Below, one piece after another: positions 27,911-36,660 of a DNA stretch of 64,000 bases. A model generated the notes under the pieces. That model was not told where the DNA came from. It saw only the letters and a list, made by a program, of their open reading frames with translations, and did not search any database. Within the stretch, counting starts at the first letter, position 1. Each line of letters begins with the position of its first letter. Position numbers and translations under genes: made by a program. Source of the DNA: Variovorax sp. UMC13 (GTDB lineage: Bacteria > Pseudomonadota > Gammaproteobacteria > Burkholderiales > Burkholderiaceae_C); assembly GCF_014170375.1 (NCBI RefSeq), contig NZ_LZZW01000036.1, positions 248,001 to 312,000 of the forward strand, given 5' to 3'.

Positions 27911-28426
27911 TCAGTCGTGGTAGCGGATGACGTGGAAGCCTTCGTCCGCCGTGGGGGCGACGAAGTGGCTGCTGATCTGGTCGAACTCGGCGTCCGTGGT
28001 TTCGAAGGGGTGCCCGCCTGCGAGGTTGCGCGCGCGCAGCCGGGCCTTGCACACGTCGTCGGGCACGTCCAGGTGGTGCAGGCGATGGGCCGCGCCCGCC
28101 TTCTCGAACACGCTGCGGGCCCAGCGCCGGGTCGCCACGGTGTTCGACGGGAAGTCCAGTACCACCGAGGTGCCGGCCGCGAGCAGCGCCTCGACATGGC
28201 CGGCCATGGCCTCGCGCAGCCGGCCGGCGCAGCGCACATAGTCCGCGAGCGCGTGGATCTCGCCCGGGTAGAGCCGCGCGAGCCAGTCGTCCTCGCTGAT
28301 GCGCACGGTGTTCGGCGCCGCCGCGAGGCGCTGGGTGAGCGTGGATTTGCCGGCGCCGATCTTGCCGCAGACCAGGTGCAGGACGGCGGGTGTGGAAGGC
28401 TTCGAAGGCGTGTCGGTGGCTTGCAT
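27911..28426 (-). CDS. P-loop kinase-like ATPase (zeta-toxin / cytidylate-kinase-like)
   Basis: A 171-residue protein with Walker A GKIGAGKST (residues 21-29), a DD pair in SEDDWLARLYPGE, and a later VVLDFPSNT that fits the second catalytic strand. This resembles small AAA_33/zeta-like kinases that phosphorylate a nucleotide, sugar or nucleic-acid end. The ATG at 28426 follows a leader region with a terminator-like hairpin. The gene is followed within two bases by a NUDIX hydrolase, suggesting a linked step in nucleotide or RNA-end metabolism (inference). Confidence 0.75.
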   Translation of the reverse strand: MQATDTPSKPSTPAVLHLVCGKIGAGKSTLTQRLAAAPNTVRISEDDWLARLYPGEIHALADYVRCAGRLREAMAGHVEALLAAGTSVVLDFPSNTVATRRWARSVFEKAGAAHRLHHLDVPDDVCKARLRARNLAGGHPFETTDAEFDQISSHFVAPTADEGFHVIRYHD

Positions 28427-28473
28427 CTTTTTCAATCTCCAAGGACTTTGAAGGCACCCCCGGAGACAGAAAA

Positions 28474-28497
28474 AAACCCGCCTCGGGGGGCGGGTTT
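28474..28497 (-). terminator. intrinsic terminator upstream of kinase-NUDIX operon
   Basis: AAACCCGCC (28474-28482) pairs with GGCGGGTTT (28489-28497) around the loop TCGGGG. On the minus strand the stem is followed by a U-run (A-run at 28471-28476 on the plus strand), a textbook Rho-independent terminator. It lies downstream of the 28613-28918 gene and 48 bases upstream of the kinase start, so it either ends the upstream transcript or controls the kinase operon by attenuation. Confidence 0.85.
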
Positions 28498-28520
28498 CGG
28501 AGGGCTGCTGCAGCCGCGCG

Positions 28521-28577
28521 TCAATCCACCCTTCTTCGAATGGTGCGAATGATCGACGCGATGCGCGGGCAGGCCAT
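28521..28577 (-). CDS. possible 18-aa leader peptide
   Basis: A short frame on the minus strand, ATG at 28577, TGA at 28521-28523. The peptide MACPRIASIIRTIRRRVD contains six Arg and four Ile codons, with three consecutive Arg near the end, and stops 24 bases before the terminator stem. This geometry is that of transcription-attenuation leaders. Against it, no clear Shine-Dalgarno precedes the ATG. Amino-acid-responsive control of a kinase/NUDIX operon would be unusual, so the call is tentative. Confidence 0.35.
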   Translation of the reverse strand: MACPRIASIIRTIRRRVD

Positions 28578-28612
28578 GGCCGGAGCATAGTCGATGGCGG
28601 CGCCCGACGGGT

Positions 28613-28918
28613 TCACCACGGGCTCTGCCAGCCCAGCAGCTCGGCCAGCCGCGTGACGATCCAGCGGGCCTCGTCGGCGGAGACACCCGACTCGGGCGTG
28701 GCGAGCCCGTCGTGGATGCGGTGCAGCACCTCGTCCTCCGACGGCACCTCGACATGCGCCAGGATGCGCGCGTGCTCGGTCAGGTGGGTCGCCAGGTCCT
28801 CGCACACCTCGTAGCGCTGGCGCACGTGGTCGATGGGTTCGCGCAGGCGCTGGCGCGCCGGGTCGGCATAGAGCGCGAAGAAGGAGGGCGGGATATCGAT
28901 CTGGTACGCGTCGGACAT
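28613..28918 (-). CDS. conserved hypothetical protein of ~100 aa
   Basis: A 101-residue protein starting MSDAYQIDIPPSFFALYADP and continuing with RYEVCEDLATHLTEHA. This pattern is common in Burkholderiales small proteins of unknown role, where it is sometimes labelled an ATPase with chaperone activity, but no nucleotide-binding motif is present here. It is divergent from the CYTH-CHAD gene (50 bp gap). A further in-frame ATG at 28939 adds seven residues and is less likely. Confidence 0.7.
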   Translation of the reverse strand: MSDAYQIDIPPSFFALYADPARQRLREPIDHVRQRYEVCEDLATHLTEHARILAHVEVPSEDEVLHRIHDGLATPESGVSADEARWIVTRLAELLGWQSPW

Positions 28919-28968
28919 GCAGGCGATCATGCCCGACACTGTTGTGCATTTTCTCGAGCTCGACCGCC

Positions 28969-30519
28969 ATGGAAATCGAATTCAAGTTCCACATCCCCGC
29001 CGAGCGGCTCAAGGCCGTCGAGTCGGCCGTGCGCCGCGCCCCGGTGCAGCGCACCCGGCTGCAGGCGCGCTACTTCGACACCGCCGACGGCACGCTGGCG
29101 GCCCACGGCGCGGTGCTGCGGCTGCGCAAGGAAGGCCGCCGCTGGGTGCAGACGGCCAAGGCGCTGGGCGACGGGCCGCTGCACCGGCTCGAGCACAACG
29201 TCGACCTGGGCCTGGCGCGCGCCGGCGACGCGCCGGTGCCGGACCCGGGGCGCCATGCGGGCACGCCCGTGGGCGAGCGCCTCGCGGCGCTGCTGGCCAA
29301 GGCCGACCAGCCGCTGCAGCCGACCTACGGCACCGACATCTGGCGGCTCACGCGCCAGCTGCGCAGCGGGTCCACCGTGGTCGAGCTGGCGCTGGACACC
29401 GGCACCATCACCGCCCACCCGCCGGGCGTCGCCGCGCCGCGCACGGCCGCGGTGTGCGAGCTCGAACTGGAGCTGGTGCGCGGCCCCGTCGAAGGGCTGG
29501 TGGCGCTGGCGCAGCGCTGGTCCCATACCCACCGGCTGTGGTTCAGCACCGTCTCCAAGGCCGAGTGCGGCGAACGCCTGCTGGCGGGCATCGGCGCGGT
29601 GCCGGCCGTCAAGGCGGCGCCGCCACGCTTCGGCGATGCGGACAAGGGCTTTCCGGACGGCCCGGCGCTGCAGCGCGCGGTGCTCGCCTCCTGCCTGGCG
29701 CAGATCCTGCCCAACGCCAGCGAGATCGCGGCCGGCAGCGAGGACGCCGAACAGCTGCACCAGTTGCGCATCGGCATCCGCCGCCTGCGCACCGCGCTGC
29801 GCACGCTCGAGGCGCTGGGCCCGGGCTTCGACCCGGCCTGGACGCCGCCGCTGGTCGCGGTGTTCCAGGCGCTGGGCGCGCGCCGCGATGCCGAGCTGCA
29901 GCAGCAGTCGCTCGCGCTGCCGCTGCACGAGGCCGGCGTGCCGCCGATCGCATGGCCGGCGGACCAGGCCGATGCACCGGCGCCCGGCGAGGCGGTGCGC
30001 GCGGCGGCCTTCCAGGCGGCGCTGGTCGGGCTGATCGGCTTCACGGCGCAGGCGCTCACGCGCAGCGCCGACGCGCCGCCGCCGGAAGGCGCCACGCCGG
30101 CCGAGGCGCGCCGCCAGGTGCGGGCGCTGCTGCGCAAGCTGCATGCGCGCGTGGTGCGCGACGGCGAGCACTTCGCCGCGCTCGATGCCGAGGCCCGGCA
30201 CGCGGTGCGCAAGCGTCTCAAGCGGCTGCGCTACCTGGCCGAGTTCGTGGCGCCGCTGTTCGGCCACAAGCGCGCCGAGCGCTACCTGCGCCGGCTCGGT
30301 CCGGCCCAGGACGCGCTGGGCTGGTTCCAGGACGAGCAGGTGGCGCTCGAGTCCTGCTTCGAAGCGGCCGAGGGCGCCACGCCCGAGGAGGCGCCGCCGC
30401 TGTGGTTCGCCATCGGCTGGCTGTCGGCCCGGCAGCCCGAGGGCGTGCGCAGCAGCGGCAAGGCCTTGCGGCAGGTCGACAAGGCGCGGCCCTTCTGGCG
30501 CAAGCGGGCCAAGGGCTGA
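28969..30519 (+). CDS. CYTH and CHAD domain-containing protein
   Basis: A 516-residue two-domain protein. The N-terminal CYTH domain (residues ~1-200) begins with ExExK (MEIEFKFHIP) and shows RYFDTADGTLAAHGAVLRLR, the triphosphate tunnel metalloenzyme pattern. The C-terminal CHAD domain (~225-510) has conserved-basic/histidine helices such as LHQLRIGIRRLRTALR and HAVRKRLKRLRYLAEF, which bind polyphosphate. Such proteins are inorganic triphosphatases and polyphosphate-granule associated. No ppk gene is in the window. Followed by the BrkB-like gene after 137 bp with no feature seen. Confidence 0.9.
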   Translation: MEIEFKFHIPAERLKAVESAVRRAPVQRTRLQARYFDTADGTLAAHGAVLRLRKEGRRWVQTAKALGDGPLHRLEHNVDLGLARAGDAPVPDPGRHAGTPVGERLAALLAKADQPLQPTYGTDIWRLTRQLRSGSTVVELALDTGTITAHPPGVAAPRTAAVCELELELVRGPVEGLVALAQRWSHTHRLWFSTVSKAECGERLLAGIGAVPAVKAAPPRFGDADKGFPDGPALQRAVLASCLAQILPNASEIAAGSEDAEQLHQLRIGIRRLRTALRTLEALGPGFDPAWTPPLVAVFQALGARRDAELQQQSLALPLHEAGVPPIAWPADQADAPAPGEAVRAAAFQAALVGLIGFTAQALTRSADAPPPEGATPAEARRQVRALLRKLHARVVRDGEHFAALDAEARHAVRKRLKRLRYLAEFVAPLFGHKRAERYLRRLGPAQDALGWFQDEQVALESCFEAAEGATPEEAPPLWFAIGWLSARQPEGVRSSGKALRQVDKARPFWRKRAKG

Positions 30520-30656
30520 AGGTCGGCGACTGGCGGCGCGCGGCCTGCGCATCGTCTTTGGCCTACTCCAGCTTCCGCGCTTGACGTCACCGGCGGCCGG
30601 CCAGAGGAGGCCACAGTGGGTGTTCGCCTCCCACCCTGCCCTTGCCGGTCGCCGCC

Positions 30657-31820
30657 ATGAAGCCCCAACACCTGTTCGCCCTGTGCCGCAAGGCCGTCAC
30701 GGCCTGGATCGACGATTTCGCGCCCAGCATGGGCGCATCGATCGCCTACTACACCGTGTTCTCGCTGGCGCCGCTGCTGGTGATCGTGATCGCCATCGCG
30801 GGCGCGGTGTTCGGCCGCGAGGCGGTCCAGGGCGAGATCGTCGCGCAGCTGCAGGGCCTGATCGGGCGCGACGGCGCGATCGCGGTCCAGGGGCTGATCA
30901 AGAGTGCCGACGCGCCGGCCCGCGGGCTGGTGGCGGGCGGCATCAGCATCGTGGTGCTGCTGGTCGGTGCGACCACGGTGTTCGCCGAACTGCAGAGCGC
31001 GCTCGACCGCATCTGGCACGTGCCCGAGGCAGACAAGCCCAGCGGCGTCTGGGCGGTGCTGCGCGCGCGCGTGCTGTCGTTCGGCCTGATCCTCGGCCTG
31101 GTCTTCCTGCTCATGGTTTCGCTGCTGGTCAGCGCCGGCGTGGCGGCCTTCGGCGGCTGGGCCGGCGGGCTGATGCCGGGCTGGGAGCTGCTGCTGCAGG
31201 GCCTCAACGTGCTGATCTCGCTGGCCATCACGACCGTGCTGTTCGCGATGATCTTCAAGTTCATGCCCACCGCCGCGATCCGCTGGCGCGACGTCTGGGT
31301 CGGCGCGGTCGTGACGGCGGTGCTGTTCGAGGTGGGTAAGATGCTGATCGGCCTGTACATCGGCAAGAGCGGCGTGGCCGAATCCTTTGCCGCCGCCGGT
31401 TCGCTGGTGGTGTTGCTGGCCTGGGTCTACTACGCGGCCCAGATCTTCCTGCTGGGTGCCGAGTTCACCAAGGTCTATGCCGACGAGCACGGCTCGGTGG
31501 CCGGGGCCAAGGCCGTGGCCAGCACGCGCGCCACGGCCGCGGCTGCCGATGCCGGCACCGATGCGGCGCCCGCGGCGGTGGCGGCCGGCGCCGTGGCGCC
31601 TGTCGCCGCGCAGAAGGCGTCGCGGGCACCGACCGACGACGAGGCCACCCTTGAGCGCACCGCCGAGACACAGCGCCAGATCGCGCTCCGGCTGCAGAAG
31701 ACCACGTCCGAACTGACGCGCCAGGTGGCCGTGCTCGCGCTCGCGACGCTGGCCAGCGGCGTGGTCGCGCGCTGGCAGAAACGGCAGCGCCGGGCCGCGC
31801 GCCGGGCGCGGCAGTCCTGA
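30657..31820 (+). CDS. YihY/BrkB family membrane protein
   Basis: A 387-residue protein. The first ~290 residues contain six or so helices and the family pieces SMGASIAYYTVFSLAPLL, ALDRIWHVPE and GSLVVLLAWVYYAAQIFLLG with GAEFTKVYA. The remaining ~100 residues are an Ala-rich, Lys/Arg-containing cytoplasmic tail (ending RRARQS), longer than in many family members. BrkB-type proteins were first described in Bordetella serum resistance, but general function is unclear. Confidence 0.88.
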   Translation: MKPQHLFALCRKAVTAWIDDFAPSMGASIAYYTVFSLAPLLVIVIAIAGAVFGREAVQGEIVAQLQGLIGRDGAIAVQGLIKSADAPARGLVAGGISIVVLLVGATTVFAELQSALDRIWHVPEADKPSGVWAVLRARVLSFGLILGLVFLLMVSLLVSAGVAAFGGWAGGLMPGWELLLQGLNVLISLAITTVLFAMIFKFMPTAAIRWRDVWVGAVVTAVLFEVGKMLIGLYIGKSGVAESFAAAGSLVVLLAWVYYAAQIFLLGAEFTKVYADEHGSVAGAKAVASTRATAAAADAGTDAAPAAVAAGAVAPVAAQKASRAPTDDEATLERTAETQRQIALRLQKTTSELTRQVAVLALATLASGVVARWQKRQRRAARRARQS

Positions 31821-31821
31821 G

Positions 31822-31838
31822 TCCCCCACGGCGGGGGA
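31822..31838. terminator. hairpin between convergent genes, probable bidirectional terminator
   Basis: TCCCCC (31822-31827) and GGGGGA (31833-31838) form a short GC-rich stem with loop ACGGC, placed exactly in the 22 bases between the BrkB-like stop (31820) and the transglutaminase stop (31843). A short AAA follows on the plus side only, so no U-run is available; the location is the main support. Confidence 0.4.
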
Positions 31839-31842
31839 AAGT

Positions 31843-32637
31843 TCAGGGCAGCGGCGTCTCCAGGTGCTGCACCGTGACCCGCATCTCGCCCATCTCCAGC
31901 GGCCCGTAGTTCGAGACGAAGGCCACGTCGGCCGCGTCCCGGCCGTAGGCCACCACGATGCGGCCGCCCAGCGGCTGGGATTGCGTGGCGTCGAAGGTGT
32001 ACCAGCGCCCGTCGATGAAGGCCTCGAACCAGGCGTGCATGTCCATCGGATCGAGCGTGTGCAGGTAGCCCACCACCATCCGGGCCGGGATCTTGAGCGC
32101 GCGCGTGAAGGCCACGCCCACGTGCGAGAAATCGCGGCACACGCCGGCGCCGTGCGCCAGCGTGTCGAGCGCGTCGGTGGTGGCGTCGCTCACGCCGTAC
32201 TGGTAGACCAGGTTGGAGTGGATCCAGTGGCGGATCGCCTCCACCTGGTCGTAGCCGGGCGCGGCATCACCCACGATCTCGAGCGCACGCGCCTCCATCT
32301 TGTCGGACGGGCAGTAGCGGCTCTGCAGCAGGTAGAGCAGCGCGTCGTCGGGCAGCCGGTCGACGGGCGTGGGCGGCGCGCCGGGCGTGACGCGGATGTA
32401 CTGCTCGGTCTCCATCACCATCTCGACCTCGATGCGCATCTCGCCTTCGGGAATGGTCAGGCGCTGGCACAGGTTGCCGTAGCTGTCGACGTACTCGGTG
32501 GTGCGCACCCAGGGCGAGAGCTCGTAGCGCTCGCTGATCATCCATTGCGCCAGGCCGCTGCGCGGGCGCAGCATCGCGACCACGGGGCAATCGACCGCGG
32601 CCTTCACGGTCATGGTGCAGTTGGCTTGGAGCTTCAT
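31843..32637 (-). CDS. transglutaminase-like family protein
   Basis: A 264-residue protein with a beta-rich N-terminal region and a transglutaminase core. The catalytic triad is readable as Cys167 (GAGVCRDFSHVGV), His201 (MDMHAWFEAF) and Asp216 (WYTFDATQ). In bacteria this group (DUF/transglut_N plus core) is usually a cysteine protease or peptide cross-linker of unknown target. The start MKLQANCTMTV at 32637 is used. Convergent to BrkB and followed by the catalase gene in the same orientation upstream at a gap of 85 bp. Confidence 0.85.
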   Translation of the reverse strand: MKLQANCTMTVKAAVDCPVVAMLRPRSGLAQWMISERYELSPWVRTTEYVDSYGNLCQRLTIPEGEMRIEVEMVMETEQYIRVTPGAPPTPVDRLPDDALLYLLQSRYCPSDKMEARALEIVGDAAPGYDQVEAIRHWIHSNLVYQYGVSDATTDALDTLAHGAGVCRDFSHVGVAFTRALKIPARMVVGYLHTLDPMDMHAWFEAFIDGRWYTFDATQSQPLGGRIVVAYGRDAADVAFVSNYGPLEMGEMRVTVQHLETPLP

Positions 32638-32722
32638 TCGTCGATCTTCGGAAGGGTTGGAAGCGCCGCAGCGTGCCACGCGGGCATGGCGCCCGCGTGA
32701 CCGCCAAAGTCGACGAATGCGG

Positions 32723-35173
32723 TCAGACCCGCGGCGGATCGCTGTCGCGCGCCGTGTGCCGGTGCAGGCCCACCGCGGCGATGAAGTCGGCCGTGGCCGC
32801 CTCGACGTGCGCGCTGTCGGCCAGGATCAGGCCCGGGTCGGCGGCGCCGTCGGGCAGGGTCAGAGGCACGCCGGCCTCGCTCAGCAGCGCCTGCGAGGCA
32901 CCCAGCGCGAGGATGGTCTTGCAGTGGCGGTACTGGTCCTTGACGAAGTCCAGCGTGTGGGCGACCGCGGCCAGCGCTTCGGCCGCGCCTTCGCCGTCGG
33001 GCAGCACCAGCGCATCGAAGAGGAAGCCGGGGCTGTTCTCCATCGAGGCGTCGGCCTCGAAGACTTCGCCCGTGGCCGCGGTGAAGCGGCCCAGGCGCGG
33101 ACCGACCAGCCGCGGAACCGCGCCGGCTTCGAACAGCGCAGCCTGCAGTGCGGCGAGCGACGGACCGTCGACGCCGTCGGCCACCAGCAGCGCGATCTTG
33201 CGCGAGCGGATGCCGCCGTCGCCGGGGCGCGCCATCAGCGAGAGCGCGGGCGAGCGCTCGACCTCGGGCGTGGCGGGCGTCTCCAGCGCGCGCGGCAGCG
33301 CCGGCGGCACTTCCATGCCCAGGCCGGCCGCGACCTGCGCCGCCAGCGCGGGCGAGGCGTTGACCAGGCCCGCGATCACGCGTTCACGCACCGCTGGCAC
33401 GGTCACCTTCGACAGCTCGAAGCGGAAGGCGGCCGCGATGTGCGCCTGCTCGACCGGCGTCTGGCTCTCGAAGAACAAGGTGGCCTGCGTGTAGTGGTCG
33501 GCGAACTTCTCGGGCTTGGCGCGCACCTTGTCGCTGGATTCCTGCGCATCGATGCGCTTGGACACGCTGGTGAAGCCCTGGGCCGCGCCGGCCTGGAAGG
33601 GACAGCCGCCGGCCAGCGAGTTGGGCTCGTAGGCCACGCGGCCGCGGTGGATCGCCTGGCGGTGCATGCCGTCGCGCTGGTTGTTGTGCACCGGCGCGAT
33701 CGGCGCGTTGATCGGCAGCTCGTGGAAGTTCGGCCCGCCGAGCCGGCTGATCTGCGTGTCGACGTAGGAGTGGATGCGCCCGGCCAGCAGCGGGTCGTTG
33801 GTGAAGTCCAGGCCCGGCACGATGTGCGCGGTGCAGAAGGCCACCTGCTCGGTCTCGGCGAAGAAGTTGTCGGGGTTGCGGTTGAGCACCATGCGGCCCA
33901 CGATCTGCACCGGCACCAGTTCCTCCGGCACGATCTTGGTCGCGTCGAGGATGTCGAAGCTGAAGCCCTCGGCCTGTTCCTCGGTGAAGATCTGCAGGCC
34001 CAGTTCCCACTCGGGGTACTCGCCCGCGTCGATGGCTTCCCAGAGGTCGCGGCGATGGAAGTCCGGGTCCGCGCCCGAGATCTTCACCGCCTCGTCCCAC
34101 ACCAGCGAGTGCGTGCCCAGCTTGGGCTGCCAGTGGAACTTCACGAACACCGATTCACCCGCCTCGTTGACCAGGCGGAAGGTGTGCACGCCGAAGCCCT
34201 GCATCATCCGGTAGCTGCGCGGGATCGCGCGGTCGCTCATCTGCCACATCAGCATGTGGGTGGATTCGGGCATCAGGCCGACGAAATCCCAGAAGGTGTC
34301 GTGGGCCGAGGCGGCCTGCGGCATGCCGTGGTGCGGCTCGGGCTTGACCGCGTGGACCAGGTCGGGGAACTTGATCGCGTCCTGGATGAAGAACACCGGC
34401 ATGTTGTTGCCCACCAGGTCCCAGTTGCCTTCGTCGGTGTAGAACTTGACGGCGAAGCCGCGCACGTCGCGCGCCGTGTCCTTGGAGCCGCGCTCGCCGG
34501 CCACGGTCGAGAAGCGCACGAACACCGGCGTGATCTTGCCGGCCTCGGCGAACAGCGACGCCTTGGTGTACTCGGTGAGCGGCGCATAGGCCTCGAAGAA
34601 ACCGTGCGCGGCCGAGCCGCGCGCATGCACGATGCGCTCGGGGATGCGCTCGTGGTCGAAGTGCGTGATCTTCTCGCGCAGGATGAAGTCCTCGAGCAGC
34701 GCCGGCCCGCGCACGCCGGCCTTGAGCGAGTTCTGGTTGTCGGCCACCGGCACACCCTGGTTGGTCGTGAGGCGCTGGCCCGAGGAATCGACGCGCACGC
34801 GGTCCAGCGTGTCGATGGTGGCGTTCACGCCTTCGGCCGCGACCGTGCCGGTCTTGTCCGAGGGGTTGGCTTCCGACAGCGTGCTGCCGCCGGGCAGGCG
34901 CGAGGCCGGTGTGACGCTCAGGCCTCGCGACGGCGTCGGCGCATTGGCTTCGCCGTGTTCCAGCGGCTTGTTGGTGTTGGCCGGCATTGCGGCCACCAGG
35001 GCCTGCGTGTCCGCGGCCCGCTGGGCCGGCAGATCGCCGGGGGCTGCGTTGGGCGGCGCCGGATGGGCCGGTCCGCTGTCGGTGTTGCGGGCGGCGGTCT
35101 GGGCTGCGACGGCCGTGGCGGGGTCGACCGGCGAGGGCGCGGGTCGTTGTGCGGGAGCGCGGGATTTGGCCAT
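32723..35173 (-). CDS. katE: large-subunit catalase (KatE/HPII type) with C-terminal amidotransferase-like domain
   Basis: An 816-residue clade-2 catalase. The distal catalytic His is in HARGSAAHGFFEAY, the Asn in the VGNNMPVFFIQDAIKFPD stretch, and the proximal heme Tyr lies in the GRIHSYVDTQISRLGGPN segment. The C-terminal ~150 residues (KIALLVADGVDGPSLAAL onward) form the flavodoxin/class I glutamine-amidotransferase-like domain typical of HPII, and the N-terminal ~110 residues are a Pro/Ala-rich extension. It dismutates hydrogen peroxide; HPII-type enzymes are often stationary-phase induced. It is divergent from an Nramp transporter. Confidence 0.96.
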   Translation of the reverse strand: MAKSRAPAQRPAPSPVDPATAVAAQTAARNTDSGPAHPAPPNAAPGDLPAQRAADTQALVAAMPANTNKPLEHGEANAPTPSRGLSVTPASRLPGGSTLSEANPSDKTGTVAAEGVNATIDTLDRVRVDSSGQRLTTNQGVPVADNQNSLKAGVRGPALLEDFILREKITHFDHERIPERIVHARGSAAHGFFEAYAPLTEYTKASLFAEAGKITPVFVRFSTVAGERGSKDTARDVRGFAVKFYTDEGNWDLVGNNMPVFFIQDAIKFPDLVHAVKPEPHHGMPQAASAHDTFWDFVGLMPESTHMLMWQMSDRAIPRSYRMMQGFGVHTFRLVNEAGESVFVKFHWQPKLGTHSLVWDEAVKISGADPDFHRRDLWEAIDAGEYPEWELGLQIFTEEQAEGFSFDILDATKIVPEELVPVQIVGRMVLNRNPDNFFAETEQVAFCTAHIVPGLDFTNDPLLAGRIHSYVDTQISRLGGPNFHELPINAPIAPVHNNQRDGMHRQAIHRGRVAYEPNSLAGGCPFQAGAAQGFTSVSKRIDAQESSDKVRAKPEKFADHYTQATLFFESQTPVEQAHIAAAFRFELSKVTVPAVRERVIAGLVNASPALAAQVAAGLGMEVPPALPRALETPATPEVERSPALSLMARPGDGGIRSRKIALLVADGVDGPSLAALQAALFEAGAVPRLVGPRLGRFTAATGEVFEADASMENSPGFLFDALVLPDGEGAAEALAAVAHTLDFVKDQYRHCKTILALGASQALLSEAGVPLTLPDGAADPGLILADSAHVEAATADFIAAVGLHRHTARDSDPPRV

Positions 35174-35323
35174 GGCGGTGGGATTTCCGGATGAATTCAG
35201 GTGGGGGGGAGCGCCACGCTAGGCAGCGCACCCCGCCCGGCCTGTAGGACGCCACCACCGCTTGCCACGGGCGCTGTCCCATGCGGCCGATCCGCTCTGG
35301 CAGCGCGCCCTATCATCCGACGC
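35174..35323. promoter_or_regulatory. katE-mntH divergent promoter region
   Basis: The 150 bp between the catalase and Nramp starts hold both promoters. On the plus strand TATCAT at 35311-35316 lies seven bases before the Nramp ATG at 35324, which would place transcription start almost at the A of ATG (leaderless mRNA). The -35 hexamer is weak. No MntR- or OxyR-like site could be assigned by eye. Confidence 0.4.
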
Positions 35324-36640
35324 ATGTCCTTGCTGCCCCGCACCGCCACGGCGCCCTTCTGTCCCTCCGAAGTCAAGGGCAGCATCGCCATCGATCCCGG
35401 CCTGCCCCTGCACCGCAAGCTCTGGCGCTATGCCGGCCCCGGCCTGCTGGTGTCGGTCGGCTACATGGACCCCGGCAACTGGGCCACCGACATCGAGGCC
35501 GGCTCCAAGTACGGCTACGGCCTGCTGTTCGTGGTGCTGCTGGCCAGCCTGGCGGCCATGCTGCTGCAGACGCTGTGCGTGCGGCTGGGGCTGGTGGCGC
35601 AGAAGGACCTGGCGCGCGCCTGCCGCGAGCACTACTCGCCGCGCGTCAACCGTTTTCTCTGGCTGGGCGCCGAGCTGGCCATCGTGGCCTGCGACCTGGC
35701 CGAGGTGCTGGGCAGCGCACTCGCGTTGCACCTGCTGTTCGGCGTGTCGATTCCGGTCGGCATCGCGATCACCGCCTTCGACACGCTGCTGGTGCTGGGC
35801 CTGCAGGGCGCGGGCTTCCGCCGGGTCGAGGCCATCGTGCTGGCGCTGGTGCTGACCATCGCCGGCTGCTTCGCGGTCGAGCTCGCGATCTCGCAGCCCA
35901 ACTGGTTCGGCGTGGCGATGGGCTTCGGCCCCAGCCTCGCGCGGCTGCAGCAGCCCGGCGCGCTGTACCTGGCGATCGGCATCGTGGGTGCCACCGTGAT
36001 GCCGCACAACCTCTACCTGCACTCCTCGATCGTCCAGACCCGGCTGCTCGACCACACCGAGGCGGCCCGGCGCGAGGCGCTGCGCTTCTGCACGCTGGAC
36101 GCGGTGGTGTCGCTGTCGCTGGCGCTGCTGGTCAACGCCGCGATCATGGTGCTGGCGGCCAGCGCCTTCCACGCCAGCGGCCACCACGAGGTGGCCGACA
36201 TCGAGGACGCCTACCACCTGATCGAACCGCTGGTGGGCAGCGCGCTGGCGGCCACGCTGTTCGGCATCGCGCTGCTGGCCTCGGGCCAGAGCTCGACCTT
36301 CACCGGCACCATCGCGGGCCAGATCATCATGGAGGGCTTCCTCGACCTGAAGATCCCCTGCTGGCAGCGCCGGCTGATCACGCGCGCGCTGGCGCTGGTG
36401 CCGGCCTACCTGGGCGTGCGCTGGTTCGGCGACGGCGGCATCGGCAAGATGCTGGTGCTGAGCCAGGTGGTGTTGAGCTTCCAGCTGCCCTTCGCGATCT
36501 GGCCGCTGGTGCGCTTCACCAGCGACCGCGCGCTGATGGGCGAGCACGCCAACGGCCCCGTGATGAAGGCCTCGGCGTGGACGCTGTTCGCCGTGATCAG
36601 CGTGGCGAACGTGTGGCTGGTCGCCACCGTGCTCGGCTGA
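35324..36640 (+). CDS. Nramp family divalent metal transporter (MntH-like)
   Basis: A 438-residue Nramp protein with eleven hydrophobic segments. The metal-binding motifs are DPGN in SVGYMDPGNWATDIEAG (TM1) and MPHN in VGATVMPHNLYLHSS (TM6), and SGQSSTFTGTIAGQIIMEGF matches the conserved TM8 region. It imports Mn2+ or Fe2+ with protons. Its position back to back with catalase is notable because manganese uptake and peroxide defence are linked in many bacteria. I leave the symbol empty since mntH versus other Nramp groups is not settled from sequence alone. Confidence 0.93.
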   Translation: MSLLPRTATAPFCPSEVKGSIAIDPGLPLHRKLWRYAGPGLLVSVGYMDPGNWATDIEAGSKYGYGLLFVVLLASLAAMLLQTLCVRLGLVAQKDLARACREHYSPRVNRFLWLGAELAIVACDLAEVLGSALALHLLFGVSIPVGIAITAFDTLLVLGLQGAGFRRVEAIVLALVLTIAGCFAVELAISQPNWFGVAMGFGPSLARLQQPGALYLAIGIVGATVMPHNLYLHSSIVQTRLLDHTEAARREALRFCTLDAVVSLSLALLVNAAIMVLAASAFHASGHHEVADIEDAYHLIEPLVGSALAATLFGIALLASGQSSTFTGTIAGQIIMEGFLDLKIPCWQRRLITRALALVPAYLGVRWFGDGGIGKMLVLSQVVLSFQLPFAIWPLVRFTSDRALMGEHANGPVMKASAWTLFAVISVANVWLVATVLG

Positions 36641-36660
36641 GCACGGCGGGCTTCACCGCC

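Noticed and set aside
27911..28588. Longer N-terminus of the kinase, reading up to 28588
   Set aside because: That extension would be translated through the terminator stem and lacks a ribosome site; the P-loop start at 28426 gives the normal length.
32612..35194. An 860-codon open frame antisense to the catalase
   Set aside because: Composition-biased shadow of katE; no motif.
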